Shown one piece after another: positions 7,502 to 13,674 of a stretch of 13,674 nucleotides of DNA (position 1 is the stretch's first letter; every line of letters starts with the position of its first letter). The notes beneath the pieces were generated by a model. The model did not search any database. It was not told where the DNA came from and saw only the letters and a list, made by a program, of their open reading frames with translations. The translations under genes were made by a program, and so were the position numbers. The stretch covers positions 1 to 13,674 of the forward strand of contig JBMQEM010000187.1 in assembly GCA_049363815.1 (NCBI GenBank), written 5' to 3'. This DNA is from JADKIH01 sp049363815 (GTDB lineage Bacteria; Bacteroidota; Bacteroidia; AKYH767-A; 2013-40CM-41-45).

Positions 7502-7939
7502 TCAGAGCAATTCAAAATCGTGGGCTTTTGGGAATTGATTCAATACTTCAAAAGCAATTTTCGGTGTTGGATTTGCGATCCTGCGATTCAGAACATCCAT
7601 CCACGCACCATCCAGAGTAAGTTGGGCACAGAGAGTGCCTTCACTTTTTAAGAATTCGTGCATGATCGTCCAGCGGGAACCATCAGCTTTCATCTTTACA
7701 ATTTTTGCCGTCAGCGTGATCTCGTCAGCCATCAGGATCTCTTTCTTGAAAACACATTCTTCACGAAAAAGGATTGGTCCGAAGCCTTGTTCTTTCATGA
7801 CTTTCATTGTCAACCCGGCTTCATCTAAGAGTTCAACACGGAACTGTGAACCAAGATCATAATAGACACTGTGACGCAGGTGAAAATTCGGATCCAGGTC
7901 GGCCCAACGAATTGAAATTATTTTACTGAATGTAGACAC
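7502..7939 (-). CDS. Acyl-CoA thioesterase-like protein, 4HBT hotdog fold
   Basis: 145 residues, the usual size for a single-domain hotdog thioesterase of the YbgC/FadM (COG0824) type. The N-terminus shows the family signature: R11-W-x-D14-x-D16-x-x-x-H20 followed by a tyrosine pair at 26-27, where the aspartate is the expected catalytic residue. There is no signal peptide, so it acts in the cytoplasm. The likely reaction is hydrolysis of acyl-CoA to free acid and CoA; chain length is unknown. The start is GTG at 7939: the frame is closed just upstream by TGA, no in-frame ATG precedes it, and a perfect -7 element (7956-7963) sits ~17 bases upstream. The variant H-L-R-H-S after the aspartate differs from the common H-V-N-N, so substrate range may differ. 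Confidence 0.83.
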   Translation of the reverse strand: MSTFSKIISIRWADLDPNFHLRHSVYYDLGSQFRVELLDEAGLTMKVMKEQGFGPILFREECVFKKEILMADEITLTAKIVKMKADGSRWTIMHEFLKSEGTLCAQLTLDGAWMDVLNRRIANPTPKIAFEVLNQFPKAHDFELL

Positions 7940-7955
7940 TATGATTAATTTATTT

Positions 7956-7963
7956 CAAAGATA
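7956..7963 (-). promoter_or_regulatory. -7 promoter element of the thioesterase gene
   Basis: On the minus strand this reads TATCTTTG, a perfect TAnnTTTG match. Transcription would start roughly ten bases before the GTG start codon, giving a very short leader. No good TTG -33 element is seen 19-21 bases further upstream. Confidence 0.45.
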
Positions 7964-8088
7964 GGGTTTTGTTTAGTGAAGAGTGGGAATTTATTTTAAG
8001 AACAATAAACTGTTGCATAAAATACCCCTCATGTGTGCGGTTCCGATTTTCATTTTAAATAAAGTCATTTGTTTATTTATTGATGCTG

Positions 8089-8146
8089 TCCGCCTGAGGT
8101 GGATAGTCTGGCAAGCGGGGAAAATTGGGGGAATACCCTTGCCAGA
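8089..8146. repeat. Two adjacent inverted repeats
   Basis: First: TCCGCCT (8089-8095) pairs with AGGTGGA (8097-8103), one G-U, almost no loop. Second: TCTGGCAAG (8107-8115) pairs perfectly with CTTGCCAGA (8138-8146) around a 22-base G-rich loop. Two hairpins set three bases apart in non-coding DNA suggest a structured or dispersed repeat element. No transposase or target-site duplication was seen. Confidence 0.7.
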
Positions 8147-8224
8147 TGTAAGCCATTTTAAATACAATCCAGTGATATATCTTACTAAAATGCAAGTTTC
8201 ATCATGGGTGCGTTTTGATCGCGC

Positions 8225-8235
8225 GCCCCCGGGGC
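8225..8235. repeat. GC-rich palindrome
   Basis: GCCCC-C-GGGGC, preceded by GCGC, an 11-base near-perfect palindrome. It stands out from the surrounding AT-rich spacer and may mark the edge of the repeat element to its left. Confidence 0.5.
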
Positions 8236-8304
8236 TTTAATATGCGTAGGAAAAAAAGACCCTGCAGCTGTTGCAATTTAAAGTCTTGCCGCTTTTTTAT
8301 GGAG

Positions 8305-8318
8305 ACAGAATTTTCTGT
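8305..8318. promoter_or_regulatory. Palindrome upstream of the zinc peptidase gene
   Basis: ACAGAA-TT-TTCTGT, a perfect 6+6 palindrome 42 bases before the start codon. A near-consensus -7 element TATCTTTA (8336-8343) follows 17 bases later. The palindrome could be a binding site for a dimeric regulator; this is inference only. Confidence 0.25.
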
Positions 8319-8359
8319 GAATTAATTTTTTTAGATATCTTTAAAGAAAAATAAAAACT

Positions 8360-9202
8360 ATGCTTTGGAGAGGAAGAAGTGGTAGCTCAAATGTCGATGA
8401 CAGAAGAGGAATGTCTGCTGGCGGACTTGCAACCGGTGGTGGCGTTGTAGGGCTGGTGATCTATTTGTTATATTCTTTTCTTGGCGGTGATCCTTCACAA
8501 CTACCGGATCTGAATACGATGCAATCCAATAAACAGCTGACTACTGAACAAAGTGCTGCTGAAGATACAATGGCTCAATTTGTTTCTGTTGTGCTTGCCG
8601 AAACCGAAGTGGTATGGGAAAAAGTTTTTGCTGATAAGGGAATGCAATATCAGAAGCCGACGTTGGTTTTATTCAGGGATCAGGTGCAATCCGGTTGCGG
8701 AAATGCTGGTGCTGAATCCGGACCATTCTATTGTCCGGCTGACCAGAAGCTTTATATTGATTTGAGTTTTTATGAAGAATTGAAAAACCGTTTTCACGCT
8801 TCTGGCGATTTTGCAATGGCATATGTTATAGCCCATGAGGTCGGACATCATGTTCAGTATCTTTTAGGTACATCGGAAAAAATGCAAAGACTTCGGGAGC
8901 GATTGACAGAAAGTGAATACAATAAATATTCGGTAAAGCTCGAACTTCAGGCAGATTATTATGCAGGAGTATGGGCGCATTATGCCGATAAACAAGCCGG
9001 AATCGTTGAGCCCGGAGATATTGAAGAAGCTCTGAATGCAGCAAGTGCAGTTGGTGATGACAATATTCAGAAACAAACACGCGGAACAATTGTTCCTGAT
9101 GCATTCACACATGGAACTTCAGAACAGAGAAGAACATGGTTTTATAATGGATACAACTTTGGGGATCTGGATCATGGGAATACCTTCGAGTTGGATTTGT
9201 AA
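8360..9202 (+). CDS. ypfJ: YpfJ-family membrane-anchored neutral zinc metallopeptidase
   Basis: 280 residues, the normal length for the YpfJ / putative neutral zinc metallopeptidase family (Pfam Zn_peptidase). The N-terminus has the family's typical charged W-x-G-R-(R/S) opening and DDRRG, then a glycine-rich membrane segment at ~22-42. The peptidase domain follows: CGNA (113-116), the FYCPADQKLYID segment (123-134), and the zinc motif H159-E-V-G-H163 with a further histidine. ELQADYYAGVWA (195-206) provides the probable third zinc ligand (E195 or D199), and HGTSEQRRTWF (251-261) is a conserved late motif. Known: the family is widespread but its substrate is poorly defined. Inferred location: inner membrane with the domain outside the cytoplasm. 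The gene is alone; its 3' side is a 225-base spacer shared with a convergent gene. Confidence 0.93.
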   Translation: MLWRGRSGSSNVDDRRGMSAGGLATGGGVVGLVIYLLYSFLGGDPSQLPDLNTMQSNKQLTTEQSAAEDTMAQFVSVVLAETEVVWEKVFADKGMQYQKPTLVLFRDQVQSGCGNAGAESGPFYCPADQKLYIDLSFYEELKNRFHASGDFAMAYVIAHEVGHHVQYLLGTSEKMQRLRERLTESEYNKYSVKLELQADYYAGVWAHYADKQAGIVEPGDIEEALNAASAVGDDNIQKQTRGTIVPDAFTHGTSEQRRTWFYNGYNFGDLDHGNTFELDL

Positions 9203-9279
9203 AATATTTAAAACTAAGTTCATTAAGTTTTTGGCGCAATCCCGATAACTATCTGGACACAAGTGATACATTTTTCATT

Positions 9280-9320
9280 AGTGCTCTTGTGATAAGACTT
9301 AGTGCACTTAGTGTTTTTCT
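9280..9320. repeat. Degenerate ACTTAGTG repeat
   Basis: The segment contains two ACTTAGTG units separated by two bases and centred on GTGCAC, in a convergent spacer. A similar block, GTGCACTTAGCGTTT, occurs in the opposite orientation at ~12901-12916, so this looks like a short repeat dispersed in intergenic DNA. Confidence 0.4.
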
Positions 9321-9324
9321 TTAA

Positions 9325-9359
9325 CGCAAAAAGCAGAATCTTTCGATCCTGCCTTTGCG
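9325..9359 (-). terminator. Hairpin terminator of the 9428-10831 gene
   Basis: Read on the minus strand, GCAGGATC-GAAA-GATTCTGC forms an 8-bp stem (one G-U) with a GNRA-type GAAA loop, followed by five T. Outer bases CGCAAA/TTTGCG extend the structure. It lies 69 bases past the stop codon of the minus-strand gene. Confidence 0.65.
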
Positions 9360-9427
9360 ACGATGATTAACTATTCAAAATACTATTTTTAAGATCTGCA
9401 TTTAGTGCAGTCGTTTTTTCCAGACTA

Positions 9428-10831
9428 TTACTCTGCAACAAATTTAAAGTTTACGCTTGAGCCATCAGTGTTTGTGATCAGTAATGAATATGCGCCTGAG
9501 GCAAGAGTTCCGCGTTCAATTGTTGTAGTTTCAGAATTGATCTTGAATTGACGAAGAATTCTTCCTGTAACATCAATGATCATTGCTGTGGTGCCTGATG
9601 AAATTGATTCTGATGGAATGGAAACCGTCGATCTTTCATGCATGATCGTCGGCGCAAAAGTTGCATTCCTGAATACTGAATTTGTTTTTGATATTGCAGT
9701 AGATACATTGGTAATTTTTCCTAATGCATCTGTCTTGATGATGTAGGTGTAGTACTGATGACTCGCATCTTCATAAGCAAATCCACTGATGATAAATCCT
9801 TGGTCTGCTGTTTCGTGAAAATCCATTCCTGTTGAAGTGGTGAACTGATTGAATGTCTGTGACCAAAGACTGTCGCCATTCGCATCAAATTTCATCATCA
9901 GAATGCCGGGATTGGATGCTGATTTTCCGGTTACCACAAAACATCCGTCAGAAGTTTCAATGATCTGATTGAATGATCCTTCTGAAAAAGTTTTCGACCA
10001 GATCAGATTTCCGATGTCATCGGTTTTCATAATGAACTGATAAGGAATTCCAACAAGTGGCTCAGTCATCAGAGATTTTGAACCTACCATATAGATGTCG
10101 TTCATACTTGAAATGCATGCACCATTTGCAGCAAGAGAATAGCCAGGATAAACATTATCGATAAGCAAAGATGGGTCGTAAAAAGTTCTTGTCCATTGTG
10201 TGATTCCAGTAGTATTGTCGATTCCTGCCAGAGTAATTATTCCGAATTCATCAGCAACACTTGTCGTATATGCATCCAGGACAAGATTATTTGCGTTCAT
10301 CAGCGAATGTGAAGCTGCATAACCATCTCCGGGAAAGTTTCTCCATAGTTCATTTCCTGATTCGTCGAGTTTAAAGATCTCGTATGGTGAACTGGTTGTT
10401 CCGCCATTGCTTGCCATATTGATCAGGTAGGAATTGTCAGATTGCGCGATCACTCCTGCAGTGTAAGCAGAGAAGCCATCAGCAGCAAATGATTTTGTCC
10501 AGATATTGTTTCCACTCATATCTGTTTTAGCAACAATAGCAAAGCCATCGCTGATCTGCATTCCTGTATAGATCAGGTTGCCGTCATTTGTTATCCGCAT
10601 TGAATTGATAGTTGAATTCTGAATGCCATTGAATGAAAGAATATTTCCATTCGCATCCATCTTAGCAATTCCATACATCGGATAATTTGTAGAGGTAATG
10701 AATTCGCCATTTGGTAGTGAACATACTGAAGTTCCCATACCGTAGTTATAAGTACGTTCGAAGGTACTTTGCGCAAATGTTCCTGAGATCAGGAAAATTG
10801 CAAGGGCTGTAGTTGATAGTAATTGTTTCAT
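9428..10831 (-). CDS. Secreted propeller-like repeat protein with T9SS sorting domain
   Basis: 467 residues. A Sec signal (MKQLLSTTALAIFLISGTFA, cut near residue 20/21) opens the protein. Residues ~23-375 are built of repeats with the pattern K-x-D-x-x-G-N-x-x-W-(T/S)-(K/R)-x-F (102-111, 154-163, 269-278, 314-323, a decayed copy at 366) alternating with DG-x-F/Y-x-x-x-G strands. This is a beta-propeller-like layout like the first half of the 5279 gene product. Residues ~385-467 are a T9SS sorting domain of an unusual form: the common NPF/NPT motif is replaced by FAPTIM, but the D-V-T-G-R-I turn and G-AYSLLIT end are kept. No catalytic motif is seen and the function is unknown. The downstream hairpin probably ends its transcript; the upstream spacer is divergent from the thioredoxin gene. 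Confidence 0.85.
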   Translation of the reverse strand: MKQLLSTTALAIFLISGTFAQSTFERTYNYGMGTSVCSLPNGEFITSTNYPMYGIAKMDANGNILSFNGIQNSTINSMRITNDGNLIYTGMQISDGFAIVAKTDMSGNNIWTKSFAADGFSAYTAGVIAQSDNSYLINMASNGGTTSSPYEIFKLDESGNELWRNFPGDGYAASHSLMNANNLVLDAYTTSVADEFGIITLAGIDNTTGITQWTRTFYDPSLLIDNVYPGYSLAANGACISSMNDIYMVGSKSLMTEPLVGIPYQFIMKTDDIGNLIWSKTFSEGSFNQIIETSDGCFVVTGKSASNPGILMMKFDANGDSLWSQTFNQFTTSTGMDFHETADQGFIISGFAYEDASHQYYTYIIKTDALGKITNVSTAISKTNSVFRNATFAPTIMHERSTVSIPSESISSGTTAMIIDVTGRILRQFKINSETTTIERGTLASGAYSLLITNTDGSSVNFKFVAE

Positions 10832-11180
10832 CGTGCAAGCAAATTACCCCAAACACGACGGGATGTCATTTTATATTGGTAAAGAGCCTGGAATAGGTGG
10901 CAAGTAGCCCATAGGACCAAGGTAAATGACTACCTTTTTTTGTCAAAAACGAGGTATTTGAAGATTCTGTACTTAGTAAAATCCCTATAAATGGGATTAC
11001 ATTTCTCCAAAAATTAACCTTGAATTTTGCTCAAAAAAGCATTTATTTTCAATCACGACAGAAAAAACGGCTAAAATTCACTAAAAACGAAGGCCAAATT
11101 TCTATTAAAATCAGATGAATCAGCATCAAATCCCTTAGAATGCAGGTAAATTCAGCTATATTATGTTTTATCTTTATCAA
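10832..11180. other. Divergent spacer between propeller and thioredoxin genes
   Basis: 349 bases without a gene. Seen: a terminator-like hairpin on the plus strand (10919-10941), a short inverted repeat AATCCC...GGGATT (10980-10998), and AT-rich promoter-like DNA towards the thioredoxin gene with no clean TAnnTTTG. On the minus strand TAATTTG just before the 10831 start is one base short of the -7 consensus. Confidence 0.5.
10919..10941 (+). terminator. Possible small terminator in a divergent spacer
   Basis: AAGGTA (10919-10924) pairs with TACCTT (10931-10936) around a 6-base loop, and a T-run ends at 10941. The stem is short and weak. There is no plus-strand gene upstream to end, so either it closes a small transcript or it is chance. 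Confidence 0.3.
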
Positions 11181-12209
11181 ATGAAGCAAAAAGTCCTCCT
11201 TTTACTGTTTTTTGTCACATTTTCGGTAAACGCCCAGCAACCTGATAAAGAAGGAAGCCTGGTAAAATGGATGACAATCAGCGAAGCAATGGCGAAGAAC
11301 AAAGTTCAACCAAAGCCGATAATAATGGATTTTTACACGGATTGGTGTGGCTGGTGTAAACATATGATGAAGACAACTTATGCTGATCCGAACCTTGCTT
11401 CATATATAAATGCTTATTTCTATCCTGTGAAATTTGATGCAGAAGGGAAAGACACAGTTGAATATCTTGGACAAAAATATCTTCCAACTTCTGATAAACC
11501 CCGCACCAGTCATCCGCTTGCAGTGAAATTACTTCAGGGTAAATTGATGTATCCGACAACATTATTTTTAAATGGTTTCGATCAGTCAAAGAATGAGTTT
11601 TTGTTAAGCATGGTTGCAAGCGGTTATCTTGAAACTGCCAAGATTCAGCCAATTTTAATTTTCACGCTGGAGAATGCATTCAGGAATTCCGGCTATGATG
11701 ATTTCAGGATCGGATATGAAAAATCTTTTTTCGACAGCACCACAGAAAAAAAACTGGAGCAACTTAAATGGAAGACACCAAAGGAAACCTTCATTCAGAA
11801 TCCGGTTGCAGGAAAGAAAAAACTTGTATTGATCAATACAGAATGGTGTAACACATGCAAGGTAATGAAACGTTCATCTTTCATAGATTCTATTAATGTG
11901 GAATATGTGAAAGAGAAATTCGAGCTTGTAGATTTTGATCCGTTATTAAAAGATTCGCTTTATTACAAAGGACTTGCCATGACCAATCAGGCAACGAATG
12001 AAATGCCATATCATAGTCTGGCTATGTCGTTATGCCGTGGTTCGCTTACAATTCCGACATTAGTTGTAATGAATGAAGCAAATGAAGTGATCGATAATAT
12101 TCCATTGTTCATTAACGCCGGCTTCCTGAATCAGATCACACACTTTTATGGAGACGATATTTATAAAACAAAGAACTGGCAGGAATTTACTTCGGGATTA
12201 AAACAATAG
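11181..12209 (+). CDS. Exported protein with two thioredoxin-like domains
   Basis: Start chosen at 11181 because it places the Sec signal (MKQKVLLLLFFVTFSVNAQQ) at the N-terminus. A start at 11163 would add six residues and cannot be excluded. The mature part has two thioredoxin folds. Domain 1 (~26-165) has DFYTDWC56-G-W-C59-K and a cis-proline at P125 (MYPTTLF). Domain 2 (~195-325) has NTEWC223-N-T-C226-K and a cis-proline at P292 (TIPTLVV). Both resemble the thioredoxin_7 / DsbD-gamma-like group. The protein is expected in the periplasm (or as an exported soluble protein), where it would reduce or exchange disulfides. Which electron donor it uses is unknown: no DsbD/CcdA homologue is in the window. 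The OsmC peroxidase gene follows 128 bases later on the same strand, but the gap and a hairpin argue against a tight operon. Confidence 0.86.
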   Translation: MKQKVLLLLFFVTFSVNAQQPDKEGSLVKWMTISEAMAKNKVQPKPIIMDFYTDWCGWCKHMMKTTYADPNLASYINAYFYPVKFDAEGKDTVEYLGQKYLPTSDKPRTSHPLAVKLLQGKLMYPTTLFLNGFDQSKNEFLLSMVASGYLETAKIQPILIFTLENAFRNSGYDDFRIGYEKSFFDSTTEKKLEQLKWKTPKETFIQNPVAGKKKLVLINTEWCNTCKVMKRSSFIDSINVEYVKEKFELVDFDPLLKDSLYYKGLAMTNQATNEMPYHSLAMSLCRGSLTIPTLVVMNEANEVIDNIPLFINAGFLNQITHFYGDDIYKTKNWQEFTSGLKQ

Positions 12210-12296
12210 TCTAAGATGAATGTAGAAAAAGCAGGTTAATACTTAACATTCCCGATTTTTCTGATACATTAAATAAATGAACGACACTCCAGATAT

Positions 12297-12314
12297 GTAA
12301 GTGGTGCTACTTAC
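12297..12314. promoter_or_regulatory. Inverted repeat before the OsmC-family gene
   Basis: GTAAGT (12297-12302) and ACTTAC (12309-12314) are perfect reverse complements around a 6-base loop, ending 23 bases before the start codon. No T-run follows, so it is not a terminator. It could be an operator or a hairpin in the mRNA leader. Confidence 0.3.
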
Positions 12315-12337
12315 TCTTCACCATACAGCTCCAAGCC

Positions 12338-12814
12338 ATGGCAACACACAACTACAATTTAACGATCAACTGGACCGGCAACAATGGCTCCGGTACTTCC
12401 GGATACACAGCTTATGAACGGAGTCACTTACTTACCATCAACGGTAAACCGGAACTGCTTTGTTCATCCGATACACCTTTCAGAGGCGATGCCAGTAAAC
12501 ATAATCCGGAAGATTTTTTTCTTGCTTCACTTTCTTCCTGTCACATGCTGTGGTTTTTACATCTTTGTTCTGATGCCGGCGTGATAGTTACTGAATATAC
12601 CGACAATGCACATGGGGTATTGACTCTTGGTGAAGGTGGAAAAGGGAAATTCACAGAAGTGACACTGAATCCTGTTGTGGTAGTAAGTAATTCCGATATG
12701 ATTGAAAAAGCAAATGCGCTTCATGATAAAGCAAATGAATTTTGTTTTATAGCTAACTCATGTAATTTTCCTGTTCATCATCGTCCTGTATGCAAAGTGA
12801 AGGAGCAGGAGTAG
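12338..12814 (+). CDS. OsmC-family peroxidase (thiol-dependent)
   Basis: 158 residues, typical for one OsmC/Ohr-like domain. Seen: the two redox cysteines, C68 in LSSCHM and C136 in N-E-F-C-F-I-A-N-S, each in its usual family context; R28 and E58, which usually assist the peroxidatic cysteine; and the W-x-G-x-x-G-x-G-T-x-x-Y opening. There is no signal peptide, so it is cytoplasmic. Known: OsmC/Ohr proteins reduce organic hydroperoxides with thiol or lipoyl donors. This member looks closer to the general OsmC-like subgroup (with SSCHMLWFLH and FPVHHRP) than to Ohr. Extra cysteines C42, C77, C142 and C152 are present, of unknown importance. A stress role is inferred from the family; an inverted repeat lies just upstream. 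Confidence 0.9.
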   Translation: MATHNYNLTINWTGNNGSGTSGYTAYERSHLLTINGKPELLCSSDTPFRGDASKHNPEDFFLASLSSCHMLWFLHLCSDAGVIVTEYTDNAHGVLTLGEGGKGKFTEVTLNPVVVVSNSDMIEKANALHDKANEFCFIANSCNFPVHHRPVCKVKEQE

Positions 12815-12861
12815 TGTTTAAAATAAAGACAGTTAAGATCAAGTAGGGTTATCTATTGGGA

Positions 12862-12893
12862 TTGTGCTAAATTTTAGTTTTCCCGTATGTTTG
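12862..12893 (+). promoter_or_regulatory. Bacteroidota-type promoter with long leader
   Basis: TTG at 12862-12864, 21-bp spacer, TATGTTTG at 12886-12893 (perfect TAnnTTTG). This is the same geometry as the promoter at 2419. Transcription from ~12900 would give a leader of ~170 bases before the methyltransferase start at 13072. That leader includes a copy of the GTGCACTTAG-like repeat and a small hairpin with cores CTTG/CAAG near 13000-13015. Confidence 0.55.
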
Positions 12894-13071
12894 AAAAATT
12901 AAACGCTAAGTGCACTTTATGTTCTCCGTGTTTATTTTTATCACAATAACCGCACTCATTTCTTTTCCATTTAAACTGTTTATAATTTAATTCCCGGCCT
13001 TGTCCGCAAGCCGTCAAATTTGTTTTTCTTTGATAAAGAACATTTCATATTGAAATTCAAAAACCATTATC

Positions 13072-13674
13072 ATGAACGACAAACTTCAATGGAATACCGT
13101 AGCTGATAAGTATGAAGACGAGATCTTCAGTGTATTCAGAAACGACAAGGACAAAAAGATAGAGAAGTATCTGAAAAAAAATGCAAACAAAAATAGTGTT
13201 GCAGTTGACTTCGGATGCGGAATCGGATATGCCTTGCCGTTGATCACTCCTTATTTCAAAAAAGTCATTGCAATGGATGTCTCACAGGAATGCCTGAACA
13301 AAGCAATGAAGCTTGTCTCTCATGAGAATGTTGTTTTCAAACAAGCAGATCTTGCAAGTAAAAAGATCGATCCCGTAAAAGCAGATTTTGCTTTCTGTTG
13401 CAATGTTGCTATTTCAGGAAATAACACAAGGAATTACAGGATACTGCAGAACGTATTAAATTCTTTAAAGCTGAATGGAGTTGCGGTTTTTGTATTGCCT
13501 TCTCTTGAATCGTCATCATTATCTTCACAAAGAATGGTAGAATGGTATCAGAAAGAAAACACAAAGCCAAGAGAGATTCCAAAGGATGAGTTGACTCACC
13601 TGGATAACAGCGATGGTAAGCACATCATGCAGGGGGTTTTTAAGATCAATGATATTCTTACAAAACATTATTCG
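13072..13674 (+). CDS. Class I SAM-dependent methyltransferase (3'-partial)
   Basis: The frame opens with ATG at 13072 and stays open for 201 codons to the right edge, so the C-terminus is missing. Residues 43-52 (VAVDFGCGIG) are the glycine-rich motif I that binds S-adenosylmethionine. D69 (IAMDVS) is the acidic residue at the end of strand 2 that usually contacts the ribose, and QADLAS (91-96) fits the next SAM-pocket motif. The strand order is that of the common class I (methyltransf_25/11-like) fold. The substrate cannot be told from this part. A 6+6 palindrome ATTTCA-TAT-TGAAAT (13042-13056) lies 15 bases upstream, and a consensus promoter lies ~170 bases upstream. No signal peptide, so cytoplasmic. 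Confidence 0.85.
   Translation, partial: MNDKLQWNTVADKYEDEIFSVFRNDKDKKIEKYLKKNANKNSVAVDFGCGIGYALPLITPYFKKVIAMDVSQECLNKAMKLVSHENVVFKQADLASKKIDPVKADFAFCCNVAISGNNTRNYRILQNVLNSLKLNGVAVFVLPSLESSSLSSQRMVEWYQKENTKPREIPKDELTHLDNSDGKHIMQGVFKINDILTKHYS

Larger units (their letters stand above)
7940..8359. other. Repeat-rich divergent spacer
   Basis: 420 bases between divergent genes. It holds the thioesterase -7 element, a pair of inverted repeats at 8089-8146, a GC-rich palindrome at 8225-8235 inside otherwise AT-rich DNA, and an A-run/AAGAC...GTCTT/T-run arrangement at 8251-8298 that could fold into a weak terminator. There is also an ACAGAA-TT-TTCTGT palindrome (8305-8318) before the peptidase gene. 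An 85-codon open frame (7983-8240) crosses the repeats and does not look like a protein gene. Confidence 0.55.

Noticed and set aside
7983..8240. 85-codon open frame in the divergent spacer
   Set aside because: It runs through hairpin repeats and the GC palindrome, has no recognisable domain and ends at the palindrome.

Overview
The window looks like chromosomal DNA of a member of the phylum Bacteroidota. Five of its ten genes end in a type IX secretion system (T9SS) type A sorting domain, with hallmarks such as YPNPT, FPNPV or NFPNPF near the start of the last ~80 residues. Genes lack clear Shine-Dalgarno sequences. At least two intergenic promoters fit the Bacteroidota sigma-A consensus (TTG, ~21 bp, TAnnTTTG). 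The DNA is AT-rich. Genus cannot be read from the sequence; an environmental lineage near Chitinophagales/Sphingobacteriales is a guess.

Layout. 3-2225 (+): 3' part of a large repetitive surface protein (three SprB-type repeats, five PKD/Ig-like repeats, T9SS tail), followed by a strong intrinsic terminator. 2226-2628: an intergenic stretch with a consensus promoter followed ~60 bases later by a second hairpin and T-run, a candidate ~100-nt small RNA or leader. 2629-3627 (+): intradiol dioxygenase-like protein with a Tat signal and a T9SS tail. 3628-3819: a long inverted repeat between convergent genes. 3820-5112 (-): secreted serine hydrolase of the beta-lactamase class C type. 5279-7486 (+): secreted propeller-plus-Ig protein. 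7502-7939 (-): hotdog-fold acyl-CoA thioesterase. 7940-8359: repeat-rich divergent spacer. 8360-9202 (+): YpfJ-type membrane-anchored zinc metallopeptidase. 9428-10831 (-): second secreted propeller-like T9SS protein. 11181-12209 (+): exported protein with two thioredoxin domains. 12338-12814 (+): OsmC-family peroxidase. 13072-13674 (+): start of a class I SAM methyltransferase cut by the window end.

There is no obvious operon. Genes are mostly single units with their own spacers, and several pairs are convergent or divergent. The common theme is export: six or seven products leave the cytoplasm, and five are predicted T9SS cargo destined for the cell surface or medium. No T9SS machinery genes, transposases, integrases, tRNAs, rRNAs or CRISPR arrays were seen. 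I did not find a clearly new multi-gene system. The most interesting items are the candidate small RNA at ~2451-2553, the Tat-plus-T9SS dioxygenase, and the structured intergenic repeats.
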